64,000 nt of DNA from assembly GCF_007991455.1 (NCBI RefSeq), contig NZ_BJYJ01000005.1, positions 1 to 64,000 on the forward strand, read 5' to 3'. How positions within the stretch are numbered: the stretch's first letter is position 1; each line of letters begins with the position of its first letter. The DNA comes from Chryseobacterium hagamense (GTDB lineage Bacteria > Bacteroidota > Bacteroidia > Flavobacteriales > Weeksellaceae). Shown in pieces: positions 43,876 to 53,249 of the stretch. Below the pieces are notes generated by a model, which made no database searches, was not told where the DNA came from, and worked only from the letters and a program-made list of their open reading frames with translations. Position numbers and translations under genes: made by a program.

Positions 43876-44814
43876 ATGGCCGATCAGTTAAGTTATCTAT
43901 TTTGCACAAGGACCAGCAGGGACCTGGCAGAAAAAATTGCCCAATATTATGGGAAGGAACTAGGGAAAATCAACTTTCAGACGTTCAGCGACGGGGAATT
44001 CGAGCCTGTTCTGGACGAATCCGTAAGAGGAGGAAGGGTTTTCCTGATTGCATCCACCTTCCCGCCGGCAGACAATTTATTAGAGCTTCTTCTCATTATT
44101 GATGCCGCGAAAAGAGCTTCTGCCAAAAGCATTACCGTAGTGCTTCCTTATTTCGGACTGGCAAGACAGGACCGGAAAGACAAACCGAGAGCGCCGATCG
44201 GTGCCAAATTGGTTGCCAATCTCCTGACTGCAGCCGGTGCCACAAGAATCATGACCATGGATCTTCACGCAGACCAGATTCAGGGATTCTTCGAAATTCC
44301 GGTAGATCATTTATATGCATCCACTATTTTCGTAGACTACATCAGGGATCTGAACCTGGAAAACCTTACCATTGCTTCTCCGGATATGGGTGGTGCTAAA
44401 AGAGCGAAAAACTATGCAGGCCACCTGGGGGCAGATGTGGTAATTGCCTACAAGGAAAGAAAAAAAGCAAATGTAGTGGAAGAAATGTTCCTGATCGGAG
44501 ACGTGGTGGGAAAAAATGTAATCCTCATCGACGACATGATTGATACGGCGGGAACGCTCTGCAAAGCGGCAGACATCCTGATGGAAAAAGGAGCAAAATC
44601 CGTAAGAGCGATGGCTACACACGGCGTACTTTCAGGCAAAGCCTATGACAATATTGAAAACTCAAAATTGCTGGAAGTGATTGTAACTGACTCAATTCCT
44701 GTGAAAAATAATTTGTCATCTAAAATAAAAGTGCTATCTTGCGCCCCATTATTTGCAGACGTTATGAAGATGGTCCATGAGCACCAATCGATTAGCAGTA
44801 AATTTATTATCTAA
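43876..44814 (+). CDS. prs: Ribose-phosphate pyrophosphokinase
   Basis: A 312-residue PRPP synthase, which makes PRPP from ribose 5-phosphate and ATP for purine, pyrimidine, His, Trp and NAD synthesis. The N-terminal FSDGEFEPVLDESVRG, the flexible loop with RQDRKDKPRAPIG, the metal site MTMDLHADQIQGFF, and the PRPP loop VILIDDMIDTAGT are all present. Length matches the family (about 310-315). Co-directional with rplY 56 bp later. Confidence 0.98.
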   Translation: MADQLSYLFCTRTSRDLAEKIAQYYGKELGKINFQTFSDGEFEPVLDESVRGGRVFLIASTFPPADNLLELLLIIDAAKRASAKSITVVLPYFGLARQDRKDKPRAPIGAKLVANLLTAAGATRIMTMDLHADQIQGFFEIPVDHLYASTIFVDYIRDLNLENLTIASPDMGGAKRAKNYAGHLGADVVIAYKERKKANVVEEMFLIGDVVGKNVILIDDMIDTAGTLCKAADILMEKGAKSVRAMATHGVLSGKAYDNIENSKLLEVIVTDSIPVKNNLSSKIKVLSCAPLFADVMKMVHEHQSISSKFII

Positions 44815-44870
44815 TTGATAATTAAATGTTTGCAAATTAAATTTTGAAACAATTTTTTAAATTTTTATAA

Positions 44871-45515
44871 ATGAAATCTATTACAATTCAAGGTACAAAA
44901 AGAGAAAGCGTGGGCAAAAAGTCTACAAAAGCTTTACGTGATGCTGAATTAGTTCCTTGTGTTGTTTACGGAGGTGGAGCTCCTTTGAACTTCTCTGCTA
45001 CAGAGAAATCTTTCAAAGGTTTGGTGTACACTCCTGAAGCACACACGGTATCTATTGAGGTTGATGGTCAGACAATCCCGGCTGTTCTTCAGGATATTCA
45101 GTTTCACCCGATTACAGATAAAATCCTTCATGCTGATTTCTATCAGCTGGCAGAAGACAAGCCTGTAGTTATGGAAGTTCCTGTAAGAATTACAGGTCGT
45201 TCCAAAGGTGTTGTTTCCGGTGGTGTTCTTCGTCAGTCTTTCAGAAAACTGAAAGTAAAAGCAATCCCTGCTAACTTACCGGACGAAATCGTTGTGGATG
45301 TTACGCCGTTAAGAATCGGTAACAAACTTTATGTAGGAGGTATCAAAGCGGAAGGATACTCTTTCATGCATCCTGACAACGCAGTAGTAGTTGCTGTGAA
45401 GATGTCTAGAAATGCAATGAAAGGAGGTGCAGCAGCAATGGATGATGAAGATGAAGAAGAAGTTGCAGCAGAAGAAGGAGCAGCTCCGGCAGCTGACGAA
45501 ACTGCAGCAGAATAA
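44871..45515 (+). CDS. rplY: 50S ribosomal protein L25 (Ctc type)
   Basis: A 214-residue L25/TL5/Ctc protein that binds 5S rRNA. The N-terminal L25 domain (1-90, starting [20 protein letters not shown]) is followed by the C-terminal TL5-type beta domain (95-185) and a strongly acidic tail rich in Glu, Ala and Asp, such as [13 protein letters not shown]. prs followed by rplY is a common bacterial gene pair. The length fits the long (Ctc) form. Confidence 0.97.
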   Translation: MKSITIQGTKRESVGKKSTKALRDAELVPCVVYGGGAPLNFSATEKSFKGLVYTPEAHTVSIEVDGQTIPAVLQDIQFHPITDKILHADFYQLAEDKPVVMEVPVRITGRSKGVVSGGVLRQSFRKLKVKAIPANLPDEIVVDVTPLRIGNKLYVGGIKAEGYSFMHPDNAVVVAVKMSRNAMKGGAAAMDDEDEEEVAAEEGAAPAADETAAE

Positions 45516-45540
45516 GAATTTCTTATCTAAAAATATGGAA

Positions 45541-45569
45541 ACCTGTCAATTTTTGGCAGGTTTTTTTGT
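45541..45569 (+). terminator. Terminator after rplY
   Basis: Stem ACCTGTCA/TGGCAGGT with an ATTTT loop and seven T, 25 bp past the stop codon. Confidence 0.9.
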
Positions 45570-45610
45570 TAAAAATAGAAAGAAAATTAATGAACCTGAT
45601 TAATTTTAAA

Positions 45611-45646
45611 AATCTTTATATTCTTTTAAATCTTTATATTCTTTTA
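45611..45646. repeat. Perfect 18-bp tandem duplication
   Basis: AATCTTTATATTCTTTTA occurs twice in direct contact (45611-45628 and 45629-45646). A related AATCTTTATGATCTTTGTG follows at 45691. This resembles the AT-rich 'CTTT-GT' repeats seen around fumC. Confidence 0.7.
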
Positions 45647-45721
45647 TAAGCAGAACGGCTTTGTGAAACGTCAAAACAAGTAGTATTAAAAAATCTTTAT
45701 GATCTTTGTGTTCGAAATTAA

Positions 45722-45880
45722 ATTAATAATTCTCACCAAAAAAACATCCTTCTTCCGGTATTTAGTACCAAAGGATTTACATTGAATCCATTGAATCTTT
45801 CTATTGGTATCCAGTTTATTGCTAACAACCGTCAGTTTCCTTTTGGAAAAAAAGCCGTAAATTTGAAGAGTTCTAAATAA
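45722..45880 (+). pseudogene. 3' remnant of an unknown gene
   Basis: A 52-codon open frame without a start codon ends in a normal-looking C-terminus: QKNILLPVFSTKGFTLNPLN, then SIGIQFIANNRQFPFGKK and AVNLKSSK, stop. Its composition is coding-like and the alternating hydrophobic pattern (LSIGIQFIANN) recalls the last strand of a barrel. Everything upstream is repeat-like AT-rich DNA, so only the tail of a gene seems to remain. The family is unknown. Confidence 0.4.
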
Positions 45881-45906
45881 GAGCGTTTTAATTTAAAATT
45901 TAATAA

Positions 45907-47127
45907 ATGTTTGACATTCAGGAAATCAGAAGTCAGTTTTCTATATTAAACCGCAAGGTGAACGGTAAGCCGTTGGTTTACCTGGACAATGCAGCAACTT
46001 CCCAAAAACCGGATTCGGTACTGAAGGTTTGGGATGCCTATTACAAAGAGCTTAATGCGAATGTACACCGGGGAATCCATACTTTAAGCCAGCTGGCCAC
46101 GGAAGAAATGGAACTTTCCAGAAGAAAGATCCAGAAATTCATCAATGCAAAATACGATTTTGAAGTCATCTTTACCAAAGGGACGACCGAAGGATTGAAC
46201 CTTATCTCTTATATTTTAACCCGGAAATTAAAAAAGGATGACGAGATCATCATTTCTTATCTGGAGCACCACTCTAATATTGTACCGTGGCAACTCCTCT
46301 GCGAAAGGACGGGAGCCAGATTGAAAGTAATCCCGATGGATGAAAACGGAGTTCTTCAGATGGACGTTTTCGATACGTTGTTGAATGAAAGAACAAAGAT
46401 CGTTTCCATGAATCAGGTCTCCAATGCCTTGGGAGTGATCAATCCGGTAGAAGAGATTATCGCAAAAACGCGTAAGAATACCGATGCGTATATCGTGATC
46501 GACGGCGCTCAGTCGGTACCGCACTTCACCATTGATGTCCAGGCAATGGACTGTGACTTTTTTGTGTTTTCCGGCCATAAGATGTATGCCCCGATGGGAA
46601 CGGGGATTTTATATGGGAAACAGGAAATTCTTGAAGAACTGCCGCCGTTCCACGGAGGCGGGGAAATGATTGCCACCTGCTCTTTTGAAGAAACTACCTA
46701 TGCCGGATTACCGTTCAAGTATGAAGCGGGAACCCCGAACGTCGGTGGAAATATTGCGCTGGGTGCTGCCGTGGACTTTATCCTGGAAACGGGACACGAA
46801 AACATCAGAACCCATGAAAATGCCTTGCTGGAATATGCCCAGAGACAGCTTCTGGAAATTGAAGGATTAAAAGTGTATGGTGAGAAAGCAAACCGGACGG
46901 GGGTTGTTTCCTTCAATCTGGAAGGCATCGGAATCGCCTCGGACGTAGGGATGATTCTTGATAAACTGGGAATCGCAGTGCGAACAGGCCACCACTGTAC
47001 CCAGCCGATCATGAACTTCTTTAACATTGCAGGAACTGTACGCGCGAGCTTTGCCGTCTATAATACTTTTAATGAAATTGATGTATTGGTGGAAGGTGTG
47101 AAAAAAGCACAAAAGATGCTTGGTTAA
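45907..47127 (+). CDS. sufS: Cysteine desulfurase SufS
   Basis: A 406-residue PLP enzyme of the group II (SufS/CsdA) desulfurases, which supplies sulfur for Fe-S assembly. PLP Lys225 lies in FSGHKMYAPMGTG and the catalytic Cys364 in RTGHHCTQP; the preceding motifs YLDNAATSQKP and HRGIHTLS are canonical. In most genomes sufS sits next to sufBCD, but here it is some 34 kb from that operon and has no SufE/SufU gene beside it. Confidence 0.96.
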   Translation: MFDIQEIRSQFSILNRKVNGKPLVYLDNAATSQKPDSVLKVWDAYYKELNANVHRGIHTLSQLATEEMELSRRKIQKFINAKYDFEVIFTKGTTEGLNLISYILTRKLKKDDEIIISYLEHHSNIVPWQLLCERTGARLKVIPMDENGVLQMDVFDTLLNERTKIVSMNQVSNALGVINPVEEIIAKTRKNTDAYIVIDGAQSVPHFTIDVQAMDCDFFVFSGHKMYAPMGTGILYGKQEILEELPPFHGGGEMIATCSFEETTYAGLPFKYEAGTPNVGGNIALGAAVDFILETGHENIRTHENALLEYAQRQLLEIEGLKVYGEKANRTGVVSFNLEGIGIASDVGMILDKLGIAVRTGHHCTQPIMNFFNIAGTVRASFAVYNTFNEIDVLVEGVKKAQKMLG

Positions 47128-47152
47128 GAATAGTATTAAATATCATATCAGC

Positions 47153-47179
47153 GGTCAGGATTTTTTTCTGGCCTTTTTT
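47153..47179 (+). terminator. Terminator after sufS
   Basis: Hairpin GGTCAGG/TCTGGCC (47153-47159 and 47167-47173, with G-T pairs) followed by six T. Confidence 0.75.
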
Positions 47180-47222
47180 ATTTTAATAATTATTTAAAAT
47201 GCTGGTTTTCAATTTATTATTT

Positions 47223-47230
47223 TAATTTTG
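47223..47230 (+). promoter_or_regulatory. -7 box of the ECF sigma operon
   Basis: TAATTTTG matches TAnnTTTG; the leader would be about 75 bases. Confidence 0.4.
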
Positions 47231-47310
47231 TGGTTTAAATAAATAAAATTTTTCCGGATACTGTAACCTTTTCGGTTTTTCACTGTCTTACTATTAGAAA
47301 CAAAATAATT

Positions 47311-47871
47311 ATGAAGCTTCTGTTTGGAAATAAAAAAGATGATTTGCTGAACCGCCTGAAAAAGCAGGAGCCGGCAGCACAGAAAATTTTTTATGATCAG
47401 CATGTGAAAAAGTTCCTGAGCATCAGCAGGAGTTATATTACCGATCTATACCAGGCGGAAGACTGCGTTATCAAAGCATTCTGCAAGATCTTTAAAAACA
47501 TGGAAAGCTTCAGGAATGAGGGGAGTTTCGAAGGCTGGGCAAGAAGAATCGTGGTAAATGAATGCCTTAATTTTATCAAGAGCCACAAAACGGTTTTTTA
47601 CCTGGATGATATCAATCCGGCATATCTTGAAGAAATGTACGAAGAAGACCTGAGTTTTAATTTCAATGCCCAGGAGTTGCTGGACCAGCTTCCGGATGCT
47701 TACCGGATGGTCTTTAACCTGTATGTTTTTGAAGACTATTCGCACCAGGAAATCGCGGATGCCCTACAAATCTCCACGGCCGTCAGCAAAACCCAGCTGT
47801 TCCGGGCTAAAGAAAAAATGAGAAAAATTTATTTCGAACAACAAAAAACACTGCAAAATGAAAACTATTAG
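47311..47871 (+). CDS. ECF-type RNA polymerase sigma factor
   Basis: A 186-residue sigma-70 family factor with region 2 (about 20-95: DLYQAEDCVIKAFCKIFKN, then GSFEGWARRIVVNECLNF) and region 4 (about 120-180: LPDAYRMVFNLYVFEDYSHQ, EIADALQISTAVSKTQLFRA). There is no region 3, as in ECF factors. Its last 14 bases overlap the start of the next gene, which encodes a single-pass membrane protein, the usual anti-sigma arrangement. Confidence 0.93.
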   Translation: MKLLFGNKKDDLLNRLKKQEPAAQKIFYDQHVKKFLSISRSYITDLYQAEDCVIKAFCKIFKNMESFRNEGSFEGWARRIVVNECLNFIKSHKTVFYLDDINPAYLEEMYEEDLSFNFNAQELLDQLPDAYRMVFNLYVFEDYSHQEIADALQISTAVSKTQLFRAKEKMRKIYFEQQKTLQNENY

Positions 47872-48487
47872 AAACACTATAGAACAGCAGATCAAACAAC
47901 AGATCGAAGCAAGGGAAATCGCTCCTTCAAGGGATCTGTGGTCTGAAATAAAAAGCCAATCCACAGCAGGCATGCCGAAACCGTCCTACAACTGGCTTTT
48001 GATAGCGGCCTGCTTTATTTTAACGTTTAGCTTAGGGGCGGTGCTCTTTTTTAACCAGGAAAGAAAGCCTGGCGCAACATCCGAACATATCGTTCAGACC
48101 ATTACAAAGCCTGCCACCCGGAGTGCTGCAGAACCTATTGCCCGGGAACAGCATACAGGATCAATTGCTGAAAACCGCAGGCAGGATACGGCTACGGAAA
48201 ATATTTCAGCAGGAATGAAAAGTGAGGCGCAGGAAAAGGAAATCAAAGCATCTGCCGGACAGGAAGAAGTGCCTGTTATCAGACAGAATTCAGCGCAGAT
48301 CATATCGGAAATTTCAAGCATGGATCCGGGAAAAACCATGGCACAGGCAGATTCTGCCAAGCTACCGGTGACAAAGAAGCGGTATGTAGATCCTTCCACG
48401 CTGCTTTTTTCGGTGGAGCACAAAGATGTCATTGAGAAGACCAAAGGAAAAAGCAATGTCGCTACAATCGACCTGAACGGAAACTAA
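47858..48487 (+). CDS. Putative anti-sigma factor (single-pass membrane protein)
   Basis: A 209-residue protein with a short cytoplasmic head (1-45), one membrane segment (about 45-65, WLLIAACFILTFSLGAVLFF) and a long extracytoplasmic part rich in Ala, Glu, Ser and Thr. It overlaps the sigma gene by 14 bp. Sequence similarity to named anti-sigma families is not obvious, so the role is inferred from topology and overlap. Confidence 0.7.
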   Translation: MKTIRNTIEQQIKQQIEAREIAPSRDLWSEIKSQSTAGMPKPSYNWLLIAACFILTFSLGAVLFFNQERKPGATSEHIVQTITKPATRSAAEPIAREQHTGSIAENRRQDTATENISAGMKSEAQEKEIKASAGQEEVPVIRQNSAQIISEISSMDPGKTMAQADSAKLPVTKKRYVDPSTLLFSVEHKDVIEKTKGKSNVATIDLNGN

Positions 48488-48519
48488 CCCTTTATTTTTT
48501 AACAATTAAAACGTATAAT

Positions 48520-49557
48520 ATGATCAAGAAATTTATCATGATGGGCTTCGTATGCCTTTTATCTACAGCAGCAAATGCACAGAGAAAACCGGTTCTGAAC
48601 CTTCAGCCGAAAGAAGATACCGGCGTAAGCCCGATCGTAAAAGAAAAAGTAGATGATTATGCAAAAAAAATCGATGTCATTATCCAGGAAGAGAAAAAAA
48701 TGATGGAGGCGGAACTCAAGGAGCTTCAGGCGAAAAACCTGGATAAAACAGAATTTGATAAACAAAAGGCGTTGGTAGCTGACCGTTATTCTGAAAAGAT
48801 AGATCAGCGGATTGAAGCGCTGGGATTCGATATGGATGCCGTGATCCAGAAACAGGTCCGCTTTTCCCTTCTGAATTCAGATGTAACCTCCAATGAGGAG
48901 CTGAAGGAGAAACTTCTGAAAAAATTCAGGCCTACAAAAGATCTTTCTCCCTATATTTCTTACGGAATCATGAACCTTACGAATGACAGGCCGGACAATG
49001 CCCTGGATCATAATCTGCGCTATGCCGGAAACTTTGAATTTGGTTTTAAATTCAATTACCAGTTCGGCAGAACAAGCCCATGGGGATTGATCTCCGGAAT
49101 CGGTTTTTCGTGGCGGACACTGAGCATTGACAACAATATGTTTGTTGCAAAAGATTCCAATTCCAATGTATACCTGGAAAATTATGATAAAGGTTTGAGC
49201 AAAAGCAAGCTGAGAACCGGCTATATTATGGTTCCGCTGGGAGTGCAATATAATTTTTCAAAGCTGAAAAATGCCGGGATGGATGTTCAGTATCTGGATT
49301 ATTCCAAAGGCTTCAGAGTAGGAGCAAATGTCTACGGAGGGGTAAAAATGTCGACCAACAACATCATCAAAGGTGAAGGAGTCAGCAACCGGGAGCGCGG
49401 CGATTATCAGGTGAGCCCATTCATTTACGGAGGACAGTTCACTGTTTCTTATAACGATTTCAGCATTTTTGTAAAGAAAGATTTCGGAAATTTCTTTAAA
49501 AACACAACTTTTGAAAACGATAAAGCCTTGATCTTCGGAGTAGCGCTTTGGTGGTAA
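48520..49557 (+). CDS. Outer-membrane beta-barrel protein
   Basis: A 345-residue exported protein (signal peptide ends near AANAQ). Residues 35-125 are helical and charged, with coiled-coil character (KIDVIIQEEKKMMEAELKEL). From about residue 145 come alternating strands with Gly/Tyr-rich turns typical of porT-like barrels (ISGIGFSWRTL, GYIMVPLGVQYNF, GANVYGGVKMS), ending ALIFGVALWW. It is the third gene of the sigma operon and likely its target. Confidence 0.8.
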   Translation: MIKKFIMMGFVCLLSTAANAQRKPVLNLQPKEDTGVSPIVKEKVDDYAKKIDVIIQEEKKMMEAELKELQAKNLDKTEFDKQKALVADRYSEKIDQRIEALGFDMDAVIQKQVRFSLLNSDVTSNEELKEKLLKKFRPTKDLSPYISYGIMNLTNDRPDNALDHNLRYAGNFEFGFKFNYQFGRTSPWGLISGIGFSWRTLSIDNNMFVAKDSNSNVYLENYDKGLSKSKLRTGYIMVPLGVQYNFSKLKNAGMDVQYLDYSKGFRVGANVYGGVKMSTNNIIKGEGVSNRERGDYQVSPFIYGGQFTVSYNDFSIFVKKDFGNFFKNTTFENDKALIFGVALWW

Positions 49558-49587
49558 AAGGGTCTGATTCTTCATATTTAAATGATA

Positions 49588-49620
49588 AACGCCGGAAAAA
49601 TTTCTTTTCCGGCGTTTTTT
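49588..49620 (+). terminator. Terminator of the sigma operon
   Basis: 13-bp perfect arms AAACGCCGGAAAA/TTTTCCGGCGTTT (49588-49600 and 49605-49617) followed by T. Confidence 0.9.
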
Positions 49621-49770
49621 ATAATTGATGTGAGTTTTATTATACGACAAAGGTTGAAGAAGATATCCTTAGTTTCAAAGTTTCCAAAAAATTAAAAATC
49701 AAAGATTTTTAAAGACTTTTGAGTACTTTTTTAAGCATAAAGTATTCAGATTCTTTGATCAGGCATGAAT

Positions 49771-49792
49771 ATCTTTTGTCTCTTTTGTGGTT
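49771..49792. repeat. 'CTTTTGT' repeat downstream of fumC
   Basis: ATCTTTTGTCTCTTTTGTGGTT. Its inverted counterpart at 51250-51271 lies on the other side of fumC and matches at 19 of 22 positions. The 49621-49834 gap holds nothing else that I can support. Confidence 0.6.
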
Positions 49793-49834
49793 AAAATTTT
49801 AAGTAGGTTTATATTAATTATTTAATCTGATTTA

Positions 49835-51229
49835 TTATTTCAGGCTTCCCACCATATCCTCAGGTTTCACCCACTCATCAAACTGTTCAGCAGTCAGAAG
49901 GCCGAGATTTACGGCTTCCTCTTTTAAAGTGGTTCCGTTTTTGTGAGCTGTCTTTGCTATTTTAGCGGCATTTTCATATCCGATATGGGTATTCAGGGCG
50001 GTAACCAGCATTAAAGATTTATCCACAAGCTCTTTGATTCTTTCATGATTCGGTTCAATGCCTGCGGCGCAGTGGTCGTTGAAGGAAATACAGGCATCGG
50101 CAATCAGCTGGGCCGACTGCAGGAAGTTGTATGCCATCACCGGCTTGAAAACATTCAGTTCATAATTCCCCTGGGTTCCGGCGAATGAAATCGTCGTGTC
50201 GTTTCCTAATACCTGCGCGCAGACCATGGTCATGGCTTCATTCTGCGTCGGATTCACTTTCCCCGGCATGATGGAAGATCCGGGTTCATTTTCCGGAATG
50301 TGGATTTCCCCGATTCCGGAACGCGGACCGGAAGCCAGCAAACGGATGTCCTGAGCAATCTTAAAAAGGGAAACCGCCAGTTGTTTCAGAGCCCCGTGGG
50401 ATTCCACAAGGGCATCATGGGCAGCCAGCGCCTCGAATTTGTTTTCTGCCGTTACAAAAGGGAGTCCGGTAAATGTGGAAATATATTCCGCTACTTTTAC
50501 GTCATAGCCCTTAGGTGTATTTAAACCTGTTCCCACTGCGGTTCCTCCTAAAGCCAGTTCAGAAAGGTGAGGTAGTGTATTTTTTAATGCTTTAATCCCG
50601 TAATTCAGTTGGGCTACGTACCCGGAGAATTCCTGTCCTAAGGTCAATGGGGTAGCATCCATCAGGTGGGTTCTTCCGATTTTCACGATGTCTTTGAAAG
50701 CCTGAGATTTCTGAGCCAGGGTATCCCGTAATTTTTCAACTGCAGGAACCGTCACTTCCGTCACTTTCTTATAAGCGGCGATGTGCATGGCAGTAGGGTA
50801 GGTATCGTTGGACGACTGGGATTTATTAACGTCATCATTCGGGTGAACTTCTGCTTTTTCTCCCAATGTACCGCCGTTGTTTACATGTGACCGGTTGGAG
50901 ATGACTTCGTTCACATTCATATTCGACTGGGTTCCGGATCCGGTCTGCCAGATCACCAGAGGGAACTGGTCATTCAGTTTTCCTTCCAGGATTTCATCAC
51001 ATACTTTGGCGATCATGTCTCTTTTTTCTGCCGGCAGGACGCCCAGGTCCGTATTGGTAAAAGCAGCGGCTTTCTTTAAATACGCAAAAGCTTCGATGAT
51101 TTCATGCGGCATGGAGCCTTCGGGTCCGATTTTGAAATTGTTTCTGGAACGTTCGGTCTGCGCGCCCCAGAATTTGTCGGCAGGAACCCGCACTTCACCC
51201 ATGGTGTCTTTTTCTATTCTGTAATTCAT
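49835..51229 (-). CDS. fumC: Class II fumarate hydratase
   Basis: A 464-residue Fe-independent fumarase of the fumarase/aspartase superfamily, interconverting fumarate and malate in the TCA cycle. The signature loop [11 protein letters not shown] is intact, with [18 protein letters not shown] and [14 protein letters not shown] as the other two active-site regions. Length is as for E. coli FumC (467). It is divergent from a class I fumarase 318 bp away, a rare pairing. Confidence 0.97.
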   Translation of the reverse strand: MNYRIEKDTMGEVRVPADKFWGAQTERSRNNFKIGPEGSMPHEIIEAFAYLKKAAAFTNTDLGVLPAEKRDMIAKVCDEILEGKLNDQFPLVIWQTGSGTQSNMNVNEVISNRSHVNNGGTLGEKAEVHPNDDVNKSQSSNDTYPTAMHIAAYKKVTEVTVPAVEKLRDTLAQKSQAFKDIVKIGRTHLMDATPLTLGQEFSGYVAQLNYGIKALKNTLPHLSELALGGTAVGTGLNTPKGYDVKVAEYISTFTGLPFVTAENKFEALAAHDALVESHGALKQLAVSLFKIAQDIRLLASGPRSGIGEIHIPENEPGSSIMPGKVNPTQNEAMTMVCAQVLGNDTTISFAGTQGNYELNVFKPVMAYNFLQSAQLIADACISFNDHCAAGIEPNHERIKELVDKSLMLVTALNTHIGYENAAKIAKTAHKNGTTLKEEAVNLGLLTAEQFDEWVKPEDMVGSLK

Positions 51230-51249
51230 TGTGTGGATAGATTTAATTT

Positions 51250-51271
51250 AACCACAAAAAGAACAAAAGAT
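51250..51271. repeat. 'AACCACAAAA' repeat upstream of fumC
   Basis: AACCACAAAAAGAACAAAAGAT, the inverted counterpart of 49771-49792. A further 'CTTTTGCGGCTTTTGCGG' copy lies at 51394-51415 in the same fumarase intergenic gap. Such runs are dispersed in Chryseobacterium-like genomes (from memory). Confidence 0.6.
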
Positions 51272-51496
51272 TCAGCTTGAATTTTAAGATTGATAATAAA
51301 ACCGGTAAAGTTCACAAAAATTAAAATCGGAGATTTTAAAAATTCATGTACTCTTCCGGATACTATTTCATTAAACTTAAAAAAAAGAAAAAAACTTTTG
51401 CGGCTTTTGCGGTTTAAAAAGTTTTCCTAAAGTTAATCATTGCCTCAAACATTCGCAATTTATAATCATTATAAATATCATTTCAGGTCGCTGATT

Positions 51497-51530
51497 TTGC
51501 TCATGCTTTTTTCGCGATGTTTTATTTTTG
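51497..51530 (+). promoter_or_regulatory. Promoter of the class I fumarase gene
   Basis: TTG at 51497-51499 and TATTTTTG at 51523-51530; spacing is 23 bp, slightly long. The box lies inside the longest open frame, which shows that the frame's first 36 codons are not translated. Confidence 0.55.
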
Positions 51531-51547
51531 CAGCCAAAGAAAAGAGA

Positions 51548-53155
51548 ATGGAATTTAGATATCAGGATCCGTACCCGATTCAGAAGGATGATACGGTATA
51601 TAAGAAACTTACTTCAGACTATGTAAAGGTTGAACAATTGGGAGACCGCGAAATTTTAATCGTCGATCCCAAAGGGCTGGAATTACTGGCGGAAGAGGCG
51701 ATGGCAGACGTTTCTTTCATGCTCCGTTCTTCTCACCTGGAAAGCCTGAGAAGAATTATTGATGATCCTGAAGCAACGGATAACGACCGTTTTGTGGCCT
51801 ACAATCTGTTGCAGAACGCAGCGGTGGCGGCAGAAGGGGCTTTACCTTCCTGCCAGGATACCGGAACGGCGATCGTGATGGGTAAAAAAGGGGAGAACGT
51901 GTATACAGGAGTGGATGACGGTGAATATCTGAGCAAAGGAATCTACAATACCTACCAGAAAAGAAACTTAAGGTATTCGCAGGTAGTACCTTTGACGATG
52001 TTTGATGAAAAGAATTCCGGTTCCAACCTTCCGGCACAGATTGATATTTATGCGAAGAAAGGAGATTATTACGACTTTTTATTCTTAACGAAAGGCGGAG
52101 GCTCAGCCAACAAGACCTTTCTGTATCAGAAGACCAAATCATTACTGAATGAAAAATCGCTGGAAGAATTCATTAAAGAAAAAATTTCAGATCTGGGCAC
52201 TGCGGCTTGTCCGCCTTACCACCTGGCTTTGGTCATCGGAGGGACTTCCGCTGAAGCGAACCTGGCTGCGGTAAAAAAAGCATCCGCAAAATATTACGAT
52301 AACCTTCCGACGGAAGGAAATGAAGCGGGACAGGCTTTCAGAGACCTGGAATGGGAGGCAAAAGTACAGAAGATCTGCCAGGAAAGTGCCATCGGGGCAC
52401 AGTTCGGAGGAAAGTACCTGACGCATGACGTCCGGGTAATCAGGCTTCCGCGTCACGCAGCCTCCTGCCCTGTGGGAATGGGGGTTTCCTGTTCGGCAGA
52501 CCGGAACATCAAAGGAAAGATTACCCGAGACGGAATTTTCCTGGAGCAGCTTGAAGAAAATCCGAAAAGGTTCCTGCCGGCAACACCGCCGCACCTGGAA
52601 GAAGCTGTAGAGATCGACCTGAACAAGCCGATGCCGGAAATATTAGCCGAACTTTCCAAATACCCGATCAAGACCCGGCTCAAACTGAACGGAACACTGA
52701 TTGTAGCACGGGATATTGCCCATGCAAAAATCAAGGAAATCCTAGACAGCGGGCAGCCGATGCCGGAATATTTCAAAAATCATCCGATTTATTACGCAGG
52801 GCCTGCAAAAACACCGGATGGTATGGCATCAGGAAGTTTCGGGCCTACTACAGCAGGAAGAATGGACGTATATGTGGACGAATTCCAGAGCCACGGCGGA
52901 AGCATGATCATGCTGGCGAAAGGGAACAGAAGCAAGGATGTTACCAATGCCTGCGGGAAATACGGCGGGTTCTATTTAGGTTCTATCGGAGGTCCGGCTG
53001 CCATCCTGGCGAAAGACAATATCCTTTCCGTTGAGGTGGTGGATTTCCCTGAACTGGGGATGGAAGCAGTACGGAAGATCGAAGTGAAGGATTTCCCGGC
53101 ATTCATCATTACGGATGATAAAGGGAATGATTTTTTTGCAAACCTCGCGCATTAG
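51548..53155 (+). CDS. Class I fumarate hydratase (4Fe-4S)
   Basis: A 535-residue class I fumarase (FumA/FumB type), a [4Fe-4S] enzyme of the TCA cycle. The frame opens at 51440 but the promoter box at 51523-51530 and the conserved N-terminus [10 protein letters not shown] place the start at 51548. Candidate cluster cysteines lie in [10 protein letters not shown], in [16 protein letters not shown], and in [15 protein letters not shown]; the C-terminal beta domain (about 370-535) has [14 protein letters not shown] and [21 protein letters not shown] second, unrelated fumarase lies just upstream in the opposite direction. Confidence 0.95.
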   Translation: MEFRYQDPYPIQKDDTVYKKLTSDYVKVEQLGDREILIVDPKGLELLAEEAMADVSFMLRSSHLESLRRIIDDPEATDNDRFVAYNLLQNAAVAAEGALPSCQDTGTAIVMGKKGENVYTGVDDGEYLSKGIYNTYQKRNLRYSQVVPLTMFDEKNSGSNLPAQIDIYAKKGDYYDFLFLTKGGGSANKTFLYQKTKSLLNEKSLEEFIKEKISDLGTAACPPYHLALVIGGTSAEANLAAVKKASAKYYDNLPTEGNEAGQAFRDLEWEAKVQKICQESAIGAQFGGKYLTHDVRVIRLPRHAASCPVGMGVSCSADRNIKGKITRDGIFLEQLEENPKRFLPATPPHLEEAVEIDLNKPMPEILAELSKYPIKTRLKLNGTLIVARDIAHAKIKEILDSGQPMPEYFKNHPIYYAGPAKTPDGMASGSFGPTTAGRMDVYVDEFQSHGGSMIMLAKGNRSKDVTNACGKYGGFYLGSIGGPAAILAKDNILSVEVVDFPELGMEAVRKIEVKDFPAFIITDDKGNDFFANLAH

Positions 53156-53198
53156 TTAGTTTAAAATCAAAATAAATAATAAAATAGGACGCTTATCT

Positions 53199-53231
53199 TT
53201 TGTGTAAAAAAATAAAAAGTCCTATTTTTGC
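53199..53231 (+). promoter_or_regulatory. Promoter of the His-rich membrane protein gene
   Basis: TTTTG (53199-53203), 20 bp, TATTTTTG (53224-53231): full match to the Bacteroidetes promoter, 18 bp before the start codon. Confidence 0.72.
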
Positions 53232-53249
53232 CTAAAATCTTTAAGAAAA

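Noticed and set aside
45611-45646. Direct repeats considered as a CRISPR array
   Set aside because: Only two copies in direct contact, no spacers and no cas genes.
51440-51547. 36-codon N-terminal extension of the class I fumarase
   Set aside because: A promoter -7 box lies inside it and homologous proteins begin at the ATG at 51548.
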